Assembly: GCA_016190665.1 (NCBI GenBank)
Contig: JACPQD010000092.1
Span: 1 to 62,133, forward strand
Direction of reading: 5' to 3'
DNA: 62,133 nt
Origin: Chloroflexota bacterium
Lineage (GTDB): Bacteria > Chloroflexota > Dehalococcoidia > JACPQD01
Below the pieces are notes generated by a model, which was given only the letters and a program-made list of their open reading frames with translations, made no database searches and was not told where the DNA came from. Below, piece after piece: positions 17,964 to 25,502 of the stretch. How positions within the stretch are numbered: position 1 is the stretch's first letter; every line of letters begins with the position of its first letter. The position numbers were made by a program, and so were the translations under genes.

Positions 17964-19067
17964 TTGGACTACATGCTTCGCGCTCTGGCGCTGGGGCGCC
18001 GGTCGCTGGGCCAGACCAGCCCCAACCCGGCGGTGGGAGCGGTTATCGTCAAAGATGGCGCCATCGTGGGCGAGGGCCGGACGCAACCGCCTGGCTCCTG
18101 GCACGCCGAGGTTATGGCCCTGAGGCAGGCGGGCGGGAAGGCGCGCAGGGCAACCATGTACGTCACCCTGGAGCCCTGTTGCCATTTCGGTCGGACGCCG
18201 CCCTGCACCCAGGCCATCATTTCGGCAGGCATCGTGGAAATCCACGTCGCGACCTCCGATCCCAATCCCCTGGTCTGCGGAAAGGGCGTGGCGGAGCTCG
18301 AGGCCGCGGGCATTAAGACATATCTCGGCGAGCGGGCTGAGGAAGCCCGGGAGGTCAACGAGGCCTTTTTCAAATTCATAGCTATGCGCCTCCCCTTTGT
18401 GACCGCCAAGCTCGCCATGAGCCTGGACGGCAAGACAGCGACCAGGACGGGCGAGTCCAAATGGATCACGGGCGAGGCGGCGCGGCGCTACTCTCATAGC
18501 CTGCGGCGGACCTTCGACGCCATCATGGTGGGCGTGAACACCATCCTCGCCGACGACCCCCAGCTCACCGCGCCGCGCTCGCGGCGCCAGCCGCTACGGG
18601 TCATCGTCGACAGCCAGGGAAGGACGCCCCCACCTGCCAAGCTGCTCCAGATGCCGGGCAAGACGCTCGTAGCCACAACGCGGGCAGCGGAGGCCGGCGG
18701 CATCGACAGGTTGAGGGGAGCCGGCGCGGAAGTGGCCGTTCTGCCGGAGAGAGAGGGACTGGTGGACCTTGGGGCGCTGCTCAAGCTCCTGGGCCAACGG
18801 GATATCACCAGCGTCCTGGTGGAGGGCGGCGGCACACTTCTGGGATCCTTCTTCGACCAGCGACTGGTGGATAAGGTCCTGGCCTTTGTGGCGCCTGTTA
18901 TAATAGGGGGTGAGAAAGCGAGGCCCGCCGTCGGCGGCCAGGGCGTGGCGGAGCTGGCCCGGGCGCTACGATTGGAGCGGGTGAGGGTGAGGAGGCTGGG
19001 GGAGGATATTATGGTGAGCGGGTATGCCGAAAGTCAGGAGGGAATTCATGGTCTCCAAGAAGAGTAG
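17964..19067 (+). CDS. ribD: Bifunctional riboflavin deaminase/reductase RibD
   Basis: Carries out the deamination and side-chain reduction steps of riboflavin synthesis. From TTG at 17964 (GGAG at 17955-17958, 5-nt spacing) it has 367 aa. The N-terminal deaminase has the zinc motif HAEVMAL and PCCHFGRTPPC; the C-terminal reductase has AKLAMSLDGKTATRTGESKW, VGVNTILADDPQLTAR-like and VLVEGGGTLLGSF. The frame is open to 17811, but that would add about 50 atypical residues overlapping rsmI. It is first in a riboflavin gene series whose members are separated by toxin-antitoxin and other genes. Confidence 0.95.
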   Translation: MDYMLRALALGRRSLGQTSPNPAVGAVIVKDGAIVGEGRTQPPGSWHAEVMALRQAGGKARRATMYVTLEPCCHFGRTPPCTQAIISAGIVEIHVATSDPNPLVCGKGVAELEAAGIKTYLGERAEEAREVNEAFFKFIAMRLPFVTAKLAMSLDGKTATRTGESKWITGEAARRYSHSLRRTFDAIMVGVNTILADDPQLTAPRSRRQPLRVIVDSQGRTPPPAKLLQMPGKTLVATTRAAEAGGIDRLRGAGAEVAVLPEREGLVDLGALLKLLGQRDITSVLVEGGGTLLGSFFDQRLVDKVLAFVAPVIIGGEKARPAVGGQGVAELARALRLERVRVRRLGEDIMVSGYAESQEGIHGLQEE

Positions 19068-19341
19068 GGCAGGATCTCGTGTTCGAATACCGGGACCGGA
19101 GTACCCTGAAGAATCGCTCACTGGAGCATACTCGAATCACGCGGCCATGGTCGCTCTGGATGATGACATCATCCTCGATTTCTTCTTCTTTGCTCCGGTC
19201 GGCGGCGAAGACGGGGAGTACCAGAGGGTCAGGAACCGGCTCATACAGAGGATAGTGATGCGTCGAGACATGGCGCAGCGCCTGGCTGCGGCGCTCAAAC
19301 GAGTTACGGAGTCCGCGGAGGCGCAGCATGGCGACGTATAA
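19048..19341 (+). CDS. DUF3467-like protein
   Basis: Small protein of 97 aa. The segment SNHAAMVALDDDIILDFFFF followed by RLIQRIVMRRDMAQRLAAALKR matches the layout of DUF3467 proteins (a short beta segment, a conserved Asp-Phe, then an Arg-rich region and helix), whose role is unknown. AGGAGGG at 19036-19042 fixes the ATG at 19048, overlapping the end of ribD by 20 nt. It overlaps the next gene by 14 nt and so belongs with the antitoxin/PIN pair rather than with riboflavin synthesis. The family assignment is from memory of its sequence pattern. Confidence 0.6.
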   Translation: MVSKKSRAGSRVRIPGPEYPEESLTGAYSNHAAMVALDDDIILDFFFFAPVGGEDGEYQRVRNRLIQRIVMRRDMAQRLAAALKRVTESAEAQHGDV

Positions 19342-19759
19342 GAAGAGAACAAAGGCGACTACCAAGGTAGCTGAACAGGCCGTCGTGTATGAGACCGGAA
19401 CGGGCGAGGCGCGCACGATGGGCCATGTACAGGGCTCGCCCAAAGGAGCGGAGAGTTGCGAGTGGAGCCCCATCACGACTTCTCAGAAAGGGTACGTAGT
19501 CCTCAGCCGCACGGAGACGACCACTGATCAGGCGTACCGCACGGAGAATCGAGAAGCGCTCTCTCCCGACACGGAGCGAGAACGAGAAGAGGCACATGAG
19601 CGATCTCTCCACTACCTTCGTACCGCGCCGCACAGGAGAGCGAAACGAAGTCCTGAGACAATCGCCCGGATGTTGGCCATCATCGGGGCTGCTGGCCCCG
19701 GACTGCCCCCTGACTTGTCGGAGAACCTGGACGACTACCTCTACGGTTCGAAGAAATGA
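19328..19759 (+). CDS. Putative antitoxin upstream of a PIN toxin
   Basis: 143 aa, basic N-terminus (MATYKKRTKATTK), middle region without recognisable fold, and a C-terminal tail (LPPDLSENLDDYLYGSKK) of the kind that many VapB-type antitoxins use to block a PIN active site. GGAGG at 19317-19321 fixes the ATG at 19328. The stop overlaps the start of the PIN gene by 4 nt (ATGA), typical of antitoxin-toxin coupling. It has no AbrB, MetJ or Phd N-terminal DNA-binding motif that I can recognise, so antitoxin status rests on position and tail. Confidence 0.6.
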   Translation: MATYKKRTKATTKVAEQAVVYETGTGEARTMGHVQGSPKGAESCEWSPITTSQKGYVVLSRTETTTDQAYRTENREALSPDTEREREEAHERSLHYLRTAPHRRAKRSPETIARMLAIIGAAGPGLPPDLSENLDDYLYGSKK

Positions 19760-20181
19760 TCGCCAGCGTCTTTGTTGATGCTTCCGCGTGGGTAGCCACC
19801 TTCAGCCCGGATGATGCGAATCATGTGCAGGCCACTGTTTTGTGGGGTGAGGTTATCGAAAGGAACTGGGCCTTGCTTACCACGAACTGGGCACTGTATG
19901 AGGCGCTCATAGTTCTGAAGAGAAGAGCAGGGATCGACGCGGCTTTGAAGCTTTGGGACTTGGATGAGTCCCGAGGAGGGATGGTGAGAGTGGTACGCGT
20001 AGCTCTCGGCCTCGAGGAAGCGGCCGTGCAGACTTTCTTCCAACACAAGGATAAGACCTGGTCTGTCGTGGACTGCGCCAGCTTTCATACGATACGTGAG
20101 CGAAAGTGCAGACTGGCGTTCGCTTATGATGCCCACTTCCGCCAGGCCTCCGGCGAGTTCGGCTTTGAGCTTCTGGAGTGA
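19756..20181 (+). CDS. PIN-domain ribonuclease toxin (VapC-like)
   Basis: 141-aa PIN domain. The acidic residues of the metal site are visible: Asp in VFVDASAW, Glu in LYEALIVLKRR, Asp in WSVVDCASFHT and the late Asp in AFAYDAHFRQASGEFGFELL. Such proteins cleave tRNA or rRNA when freed from their antitoxin. It overlaps the preceding gene by 4 nt and ends 3 nt before ribE, so toxin and riboflavin synthase are probably on one transcript. Confidence 0.85.
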   Translation: MIASVFVDASAWVATFSPDDANHVQATVLWGEVIERNWALLTTNWALYEALIVLKRRAGIDAALKLWDLDESRGGMVRVVRVALGLEEAAVQTFFQHKDKTWSVVDCASFHTIRERKCRLAFAYDAHFRQASGEFGFELLE

Positions 20182-20184
20182 CCG

Positions 20185-20808
20185 ATGTTCACCGGCATCG
20201 TTGAAGAAGTAGGTGCTGTCCAGGCCGTTGAGCCGGGGAGGCTTATGGTCAAGGCCCAGATAGTCTTGGAAGGCACGAAGCTCGGCGACAGCATCGCCGT
20301 CAATGGGGCCTGTCTCACCGTGGTCGCCCTGGGCGGCGACAGCTTCTCGGTGGAGGTGATGCCCGAGACTCTCAGGCTCACCAACCTGGGCGGGCTGCGT
20401 CGCGGCGAGGCGGTGAACCTGGAACGGGCTGTGGCCCTGGGAGGCCGGATGGGCGGGCACATGGTCCAGGGGCACGTGGAAGGCACGGGGAAGGTGCTGT
20501 CGCTTATCCGGGAGGGCGATGCCGTCCTGGTCCGGTTCTCTGCTCCCGCTGACCTGATGCCTTACATAATCAAGAAGGGCTTTGTCGCCGTGGACGGCGT
20601 CAGCGTGACCGTGGTCGACTGCGACGCGGCGTCCTTCACCGTGTCGCTGGTGGGCTTCACGCGGGCGAATACCAACCTGAGCCAGCGCCGCCCCGGGGAC
20701 CGGGTCAACCTGGAAGCGGACATCATCGCCCGCTACGTCGAGCGCTTCACCACGGGGAAAGCCGGCGGCGTGACCATGGACTTGCTGCGGGAACAGGGGT
20801 TTGTGTAG
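20185..20808 (+). CDS. ribE: Riboflavin synthase alpha chain
   Basis: Dismutates two 6,7-dimethyl-8-ribityllumazine molecules to riboflavin. 207 aa with two lumazine-binding repeats: MFTGIVEEVGAV, VNGACLTVV, FSVEVMPETLRLTNLG; and GGHMVQGHVEGTG, VAVDGVSVTVV, NLSQRRPGDRVNLEAD. Length is normal. It follows the PIN gene by 3 nt. Its last 15 nt (CAGGGGTTTGTGTAG) recur exactly at 21436-21450, after the first hicBA pair. Confidence 0.96.
   Translation: MFTGIVEEVGAVQAVEPGRLMVKAQIVLEGTKLGDSIAVNGACLTVVALGGDSFSVEVMPETLRLTNLGGLRRGEAVNLERAVALGGRMGGHMVQGHVEGTGKVLSLIREGDAVLVRFSAPADLMPYIIKKGFVAVDGVSVTVVDCDAASFTVSLVGFTRANTNLSQRRPGDRVNLEADIIARYVERFTTGKAGGVTMDLLREQGFV
20794..20808 (+). repeat. 15-bp direct repeat, left copy (end of ribE)
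   Basis: CAGGGGTTTGTGTAG at the 3' end of ribE is repeated exactly at 21436-21450; both copies are followed by a GGAGGAT stretch. The repeats bracket the first hicBA module, as expected for an insertion with target duplication or for recombination at the ribE tail. Confidence 0.7.
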
Positions 20809-20914
20809 GAGGATAAGAGAGCGCTTTGGGGCATACCCAAGGCTATAGCCTCGCCAATGCCGAAGGATCAGGCGGAATGTCTTTGGATTTGAACCTTCAA
20901 CAAGGGGTGTCGAG

Positions 20915-21136
20915 ATGGAAAGAATACACGTGCCAATAATCATCGAGACTGATGAAGATGGATATTTCATTGTGAGTTGTCCGCTGTTCAAGGGTTGTCA
21001 TTCCTATGGAAAGACCATCGATGAGGCATTAGACAACATCAAGGAAGTCATAGAGATGTGCCTCGAGGAAACTAAGATTGAGGAACTCAACAAATTCGTA
21101 GGATTCAGAGAATTGGAATTGGTCCAAAATGCCTGA
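20915..21136 (+). CDS. hicB: HicB-family antitoxin (module 1)
   Basis: 73-aa HicB-like antitoxin with the degenerate RNase H-like fold: VPIIIETDEDGYFIVSCPLFKGC followed by HSYGKTIDEALDNIKEVIEM. No C-terminal DNA-binding domain is present. It overlaps the following hicA by 8 nt, the common antitoxin-first order for this subtype. The module sits between ribE and a second hicBA pair and is bracketed by 15-bp repeats. Confidence 0.85.
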   Translation: MERIHVPIIIETDEDGYFIVSCPLFKGCHSYGKTIDEALDNIKEVIEMCLEETKIEELNKFVGFRELELVQNA

Positions 21137-21374
21137 TCTACCGACAATCAGGGAGTTTGAATTCGTAAAGTTCTTGAGGTCCCTCGGATTCAGGGTTATC
21201 AGAACGAGGGGTTCGCACGTGAGACTAAGAGCGGAAGATGGGAGAGTAACCACAGCCCCCGTGCATAGAGGCAGAAACATACCCAAGGGACTCCTTCGTA
21301 AGATAATCAGAGAGGATTTGGAGATAAGCATCGAGGAGTTCTTGGAGTCATACGCGAAGTACAAAGGAAGATAG
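21129..21374 (+). CDS. hicA: HicA-family mRNA interferase toxin (module 1)
   Basis: 81-aa HicA toxin with the double-stranded-RNA-binding-like fold. Key features are FLRSLGFRVIRTRGSHVRLR, including the catalytic His of GSH, and the end of the fold PKGLLRKIIREDLEISIEEFLE. It cleaves mRNA when not bound by HicB. It overlaps its hicB by 8 nt. Confidence 0.87.
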   Translation: MPDLPTIREFEFVKFLRSLGFRVIRTRGSHVRLRAEDGRVTTAPVHRGRNIPKGLLRKIIREDLEISIEEFLESYAKYKGR

Positions 21375-21435
21375 AAATAGGGACTGTGTCGCCGCACGGG
21401 CAGACTAAGTCGTGACGATAGGCTCGCCCGAACGG

Positions 21436-21450
21436 CAGGGGTTTGTGTAG
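21436..21450 (+). repeat. 15-bp direct repeat, right copy (ribE-tail duplicate)
   Basis: Exact copy of the last 15 nt of ribE, including its TAG stop, located 16 nt before the second hicB start. The sequence after it (AAGGAGGAT) supplies the ribosome site of that hicB. Confidence 0.7.
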
Positions 21451-21465
21451 AAGGAGGATGATGAC

Positions 21466-21699
21466 ATGAGAGTGTTGAGCTACAGAGTGCGGCTTCGCAA
21501 GGAGCCTGAAGGGGGGTACACCGTTATTGTGCCATCCCTTCCCGGTTGCATTACCTACGGTGAGACCGTAGAGGAATCTATGGCGATGGCCAAGGAAGCT
21601 ATTGAGGCGTACATCGAGAGTTTGGAAGCCCACGGGGAGGAGATTCCAACCGATGAGGGAGTTGTGGAGTCTACCGTGACCGTGGAGACTCATGCCTAG
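21466..21699 (+). CDS. hicB: HicB-family antitoxin (module 2)
   Basis: 77-aa HicB antitoxin: YRVRLRKEPEGGYTVIVPSL, PGCITYGETVEESMAMAKEA. AAGGAGG lies at 21451-21457. It differs clearly from the module-1 HicB, so the two pairs are independent acquisitions rather than a tandem duplication. Its stop overlaps the next hicA by 8 nt. Confidence 0.87.
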   Translation: MRVLSYRVRLRKEPEGGYTVIVPSLPGCITYGETVEESMAMAKEAIEAYIESLEAHGEEIPTDEGVVESTVTVETHA

Positions 21700-21913
21700 A
21701 ATCCCGGCTTCAACTCCCAAGGCCATCGCCAGGTTACTCGAAAGCAGGGGCTTCATCCTGGACAGAATTGTAGGGAGCCACCACGTCTATCGTCATGCAC
21801 AGACAGGCAGGACAGTTGTTGTCCCGTTCCACAAGGGTGACTTGCCAACGGGCACGCTTCACATGATCTTGAAGGACGCGGGAATAAGCAGAGAGGAATT
21901 CCTGGACGGCTAG
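21692..21913 (+). CDS. hicA: HicA-family mRNA interferase toxin (module 2)
   Basis: 73-aa HicA toxin: LLESRGFILDRIVGSHHVYR with the catalytic His, PFHKGDLPTGTLHMILKDAG and the normal HicA ending. It lies 8 nt inside the end of the module-2 hicB. Confidence 0.88.
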   Translation: MPRIPASTPKAIARLLESRGFILDRIVGSHHVYRHAQTGRTVVVPFHKGDLPTGTLHMILKDAGISREEFLDG

Positions 21914-21983
21914 GGACCTCTCATGATTGGGTTGATGAATAGCGCGCTGAGAAGAGAATGCCTTTTTACGGAGAACGCTGACG

Positions 21984-22502
21984 ATGACATCAATCAGTCC
22001 TGAACACCCCGAAGACCATCAAGCCATCCACGAAGTCAACGCTCTCGCCTTTGGCCGGGAAGTCGAGGCGCGGCTGGTTGATGCCCTACGCGGGTCACCC
22101 GATTTCATTCCCGAGTTCTCGATGGTGGCGGTCGAGGACGGCAAAGTTGTTGGGTACATCATGTTCGTTCCCCTGGCCATCGAAACCCAGCGCGGCACCG
22201 TGCCCGCCCTGGCGCTGGGGGTCCTGGCCATCCGTCCCGAGTTTCAGAGGCGCGGCATCGGCTCCGAGCTTGTCCGGCGAGGGCTGGCGGACTGCCTGGG
22301 CCTGAGACATAAGATCGTGGTGGTAGTTGGGCACGCTGAGTATTACCCTCGCTTCGGCTTCTCTTCAGCCAGGGCGAAAGGCCTGAAAGCCCCCTTCGAG
22401 GTCCCGGATGAAGCCTTCATGGTCCTGGAGCTTGAGCCGGGAGCGCTGGACGGCGTCAGCGGGATGGTGAGATATCCGGCAGCGTTTGGGGAAGTGGGGT
22501 GA
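21984..22502 (+). CDS. GNAT-family N-acetyltransferase
   Basis: 172 aa, acetyl-CoA-dependent transferase of the YhbS type. The acetyl-CoA site is seen in LGVLAIRPEFQRRGIGSELV, with GHAEYYPRFGFSSA as the following conserved segment and DEAFMVLELEPG near the end. The substrate cannot be told from sequence. The start at 21984 has a weak ribosome site (GGAG with 10-nt spacing). It follows the hicBA modules by 70 nt and is not linked to riboflavin synthesis by any known role. Confidence 0.85.
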   Translation: MTSISPEHPEDHQAIHEVNALAFGREVEARLVDALRGSPDFIPEFSMVAVEDGKVVGYIMFVPLAIETQRGTVPALALGVLAIRPEFQRRGIGSELVRRGLADCLGLRHKIVVVVGHAEYYPRFGFSSARAKGLKAPFEVPDEAFMVLELEPGALDGVSGMVRYPAAFGEVG

Positions 22503-22598
22503 CTCGGAGAACCTGCTGCAGGGTTGACGGACTCTCGATGAGCAGCCGTTTGCCTAGACACGGTCTTTGACTTCAATGATGTCTGAGGGATTCGACCC

Positions 22599-23669
22599 AT
22601 GTCAAGTGTAATTCTGCTCGGAGCCGGCGCCTCCAGAGGAACGTTAGGAGAAGAGGCACCGTCTGCCGCGGATTTCGGGAAGTATCTGGGTAAGGCTGTG
22701 CCTGGCTGGGCGGACGAATATCCCCATCTGGCGGCCGTGGTGCGTTTCTTAAGGTTGCGAATTGCCAAGACATCCGAGAAATCATGGGCTCTGGACGAGG
22801 TATGGGGGGCCATCGACAACAGGGTCAAGTTGCGTAGAATCTTGGGTCTTAATCTCCCGGGTGCGCCCTTTCCACCGCCCCGCACGAAGACAATCTACCA
22901 GAGGAACTTGGACGCTTGGGGGCTTGCGGGTTTTGAGCTGAGATGCGCTTTGGCCCGGGTCTTCGGCACCGCCCTTGACTCCCCGATCCAGAAAGCGGCT
23001 AAAGGCAAGGGGACGATGGCGGCGACGGTAAAGCAACTCCAACCGGGAGACTGCGTCATTTCGTTCAACTACGATCTGCTTGTTGAGAGAATCATCGAGG
23101 CGCTTGGCAAGCGGCTGGTTACCGCCAATGCCTCGTCCGACTCCACTGATTGTGGTGAGGCAATACTCCTCTGCAAACCTCACGGCTCTCTCAACTGGAG
23201 GCAAACCGTCCCGGAAGACGGAAGGGCAGTTCAGATTCTGGGATCTGCGATACTTGAGAGTGCGATTGATTTCGATCCTGCGCAAAACGCTACGGTCCAG
23301 CCGGTGATTATTGGCCCGGTCCCATTCAAAAGCGAACTCATCCTTCCTGAACTTCAATCAAGTGTGTCCCACTCCGATAACCTCCTGTTGGCTCAATGGA
23401 GCTGCGCGATACAACACATTTCAGAAGCTGAGAGACTTGTTGTTTTGGGATATGGATTTCCTAGTGAGGATTTGCACGCCCGTTTTTTGTTCACTGAAGC
23501 TGCCGCAAGAAGAAAGAGCGGTGAAAACCTGGAAATAGAGGTATACGAGAGGTCTGAACGGCAGTTCACGAAAGTGAACGAGCAAATTCGCGCGGTTTTT
23601 GGGCCGGCGTCGCGCAGCTCTAAGAGATATCGTATATCGTGCACTTACAGAGGTGAAGTGCTCCCTTAA
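22599..23669 (+). CDS. SIR2-like domain protein, possible defence NADase
   Basis: 356 aa with the SIR2_2-like Rossmann pattern: N-terminal SSVILLGAGASRGTLGEE for NAD binding, CVISFNYDLLVERII, CKPHGSLNW with the likely catalytic His, and RLVVLGYGFPSEDLHARFLF near the C-terminus. Family members are often NAD-degrading effectors in anti-phage systems (Thoeris ThsA, DSR, prokaryotic Argonaute-associated SIR2). Here no TIR, Argonaute, HerA or NTPase partner lies beside it, so it is a stand-alone gene. GAGGG 8 nt upstream supports the ATG at 22599. The defence role is inference from family and neighbourhood. Confidence 0.75.
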   Translation: MSSVILLGAGASRGTLGEEAPSAADFGKYLGKAVPGWADEYPHLAAVVRFLRLRIAKTSEKSWALDEVWGAIDNRVKLRRILGLNLPGAPFPPPRTKTIYQRNLDAWGLAGFELRCALARVFGTALDSPIQKAAKGKGTMAATVKQLQPGDCVISFNYDLLVERIIEALGKRLVTANASSDSTDCGEAILLCKPHGSLNWRQTVPEDGRAVQILGSAILESAIDFDPAQNATVQPVIIGPVPFKSELILPELQSSVSHSDNLLLAQWSCAIQHISEAERLVVLGYGFPSEDLHARFLFTEAAARRKSGENLEIEVYERSERQFTKVNEQIRAVFGPASRSSKRYRISCTYRGEVLP

Positions 23670-23779
23670 GGCGGAATAATTGATTCAACTCACGTCTTCA
23701 TGGGCTTGTGCACCTCTCTTCCCTTCCCCTCTTCTATGCTAATATTATCTTAGACCCTTTTCTCCAGCGGACTTCATAC

Positions 23780-24577
23780 ATGCCCATCCTTGAAACCGAC
23801 GCGCTGACGAAGCGCTTCAATCACTTCACAGCCGTGGATGCCGTCAGCCTCTCGGCGGAGGCCGGCGAGGTGCTGGGAGTCGTCGGGCCTAACGGCGCCG
23901 GCAAGACGACCACGGTCAAGATGCTGACGACGCTCCTGCAGCCCACCTCGGGCGCGGCGACGGTAGCCGGCTTCGACGTGGTGAAAAAGTCCGGCGGCGT
24001 GCGCCGCAGCATCGGCTACGTGCCTCAGTTGCTCTCCGCCGACGGCCAGCTCACGGGTCACGAGAACCTGCTGATCTTCGCCAAGCTTTACGATATCCCG
24101 CGTCGCGAACGCGACGAGTTGATCCCCGAAGCGCTGTCCTTCATGGGATTGACCGACGCCGCGGACCGGCTGGTGCGCACCTACTCGGGCGGGATGATCC
24201 GCCGGCTGGAGATCGCCGAGGCTACGCTGCACCGCCCTCGCGTCCTCTTTCTCGACGAGCCGACGTTGGGGCTGGACCCGGTCGCCCGGCGGGCCGTCTG
24301 GGACCGCATCATGGGGCTGCGCGATACCTACGGCACTACCATCGTGCTGACCACCCACTATATGGAGGAGGCCGACAGCCTCTGTGACCGCGTCGCCATC
24401 ATGCACCAGGGCAAGGTGGTCGCCATGGGCAGCCCCGAGGAGCTCAAGGTCGCCGTGGGCGGGAACGGCGCCACGCTGGAGGATGTGTTCGCCCATTTCA
24501 CGGGCAGCTCATTGGATTCCAGGGGAAGCTATAGTGAGACTTCAAGGACAAGGCGTGCTGCGCGTCGATTCGGCTAG
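23780..24577 (+). CDS. ABC-2 type exporter, ATP-binding subunit
   Basis: 265-aa ATPase of the drug/polysaccharide ABC-2 exporter class. Walker A is GPNGAGKTTT, Q-loop VPQLLS, signature YSGGMIRRLEIA, Walker B VLFLDEPTLGLD and switch His in TTHYMEEAD. The C-terminal ATLEDVFAHFTG plus an Arg-rich tail is typical of the DrrA-like group. ATG at 23780 starts the conserved domain; the upstream frame to 23708 looks non-coding. It is followed after 100 nt by its permease. Confidence 0.93.
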   Translation: MPILETDALTKRFNHFTAVDAVSLSAEAGEVLGVVGPNGAGKTTTVKMLTTLLQPTSGAATVAGFDVVKKSGGVRRSIGYVPQLLSADGQLTGHENLLIFAKLYDIPRRERDELIPEALSFMGLTDAADRLVRTYSGGMIRRLEIAEATLHRPRVLFLDEPTLGLDPVARRAVWDRIMGLRDTYGTTIVLTTHYMEEADSLCDRVAIMHQGKVVAMGSPEELKVAVGGNGATLEDVFAHFTGSSLDSRGSYSETSRTRRAARRFG

Positions 24578-24653
24578 CGTGGTGATTCCGACATATGTTC
24601 TTGAACCACTGATGGACACGGAGCAACTCGGATATGTTCCTGCAACTGGGTAG

Positions 24654-24673
24654 TCTGAAACGAAGTTGCGCTG
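24654..24673 (+). repeat. Second copy of the 20-nt leader-like repeat
   Basis: TCTGAAACGAAGTTGCGCTG, 19 of 20 identical to 13169-13188, immediately precedes the ATG of the ABC-2 permease. Confidence 0.4.
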
Positions 24674-24677
24674 AATC

Positions 24678-25502
24678 ATGCAACTAAACGGAAGTCTGAG
24701 CCACAGTCAGTACGCCGATCTGACTGCTCGTACCGCACAGTTTTTCGGCAAGACGCTGACCATCGTCGAGATAGAGGCGCGCAAGCTGCGCCACGATCCG
24801 ATAGACCTGCTGGCGCGAGCCATCCAGCCCACCATCTGGCTGCTGGTCTTCGGGGAGGTGTTCACCCGGGCGCGGGTCATCCCAACAGGGGACTTGCCTT
24901 ACCGCGATTTCATGGCGCCAGGCATCCTGGCGCAGAGCGTCCTTTTCATCTCCATCTTCTATGGCATCTCCATCATCTGGGAGCGGGACCTGGGCATCAT
25001 CCAGAAGATCCTGGCCACGCCGACGCCGCGGGCGGCGCTGGTGTTGGGCAAGGCCCTGGCGGCAGGCCTGCGCAGCCTGTCCCAGGCCCTCATCATCTAT
25101 GTCCTGGCCCTCGTGCTGGGGGTGCAGGTGAGCTGGCATCCCGCCGCCCTTCTCGGCGTCGGTCTCTTCGTGGTGCTGGCGGCGGCGCTCTTCGCCACGC
25201 TCTCTCTGATTATCGCTTGCCTGATCAAATCACGGGAGCGCTTCATGGGCATCGTGCAGGTGCTGACCATGCCCTTGTTCTTCGCCAGCAATGCCATCTA
25301 CCCTGTTTCGGTGATGCCGGACTGGCTGAAGGTGGTCTCCCACGTGAACCCGCTGACCTACGAGGTGGACGGGATTCGGGCATTGATGCTGGTTGGGGTC
25401 CCCAGCGAGTTCGGCCTGATGGTGGATTTCGCCATACTGCTGGGGATTGTCGTGGCGCTCGTTCTGGTGGGCGCCAGGGTGTATCCCCGGGTGGCAACGT
25501 AG
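24678..25502 (+). CDS. ABC-2 type exporter, permease subunit
   Basis: 274-aa integral membrane protein with about six hydrophobic segments and the ABC2_membrane signature: PIDLLARAIQPTIWLLVFG, FMAPGILAQSVLF, RDLGIIQKILATPTPR, and VSHVNPLTYEVDGIRALML near the end. It pairs with the upstream ATPase. Substrate unknown; homologues export antibiotics, lipids or glycans. The start is preceded by a 20-nt sequence shared with the M1 peptidase leader. Confidence 0.93.
   Translation: MQLNGSLSHSQYADLTARTAQFFGKTLTIVEIEARKLRHDPIDLLARAIQPTIWLLVFGEVFTRARVIPTGDLPYRDFMAPGILAQSVLFISIFYGISIIWERDLGIIQKILATPTPRAALVLGKALAAGLRSLSQALIIYVLALVLGVQVSWHPAALLGVGLFVVLAAALFATLSLIIACLIKSRERFMGIVQVLTMPLFFASNAIYPVSVMPDWLKVVSHVNPLTYEVDGIRALMLVGVPSEFGLMVDFAILLGIVVALVLVGARVYPRVAT

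Noticed and set aside
19080..19090. GTTCGAATACC as a tRNA T-loop
   Set aside because: No acceptor or anticodon stems around it; it lies within the DUF3467-like gene.
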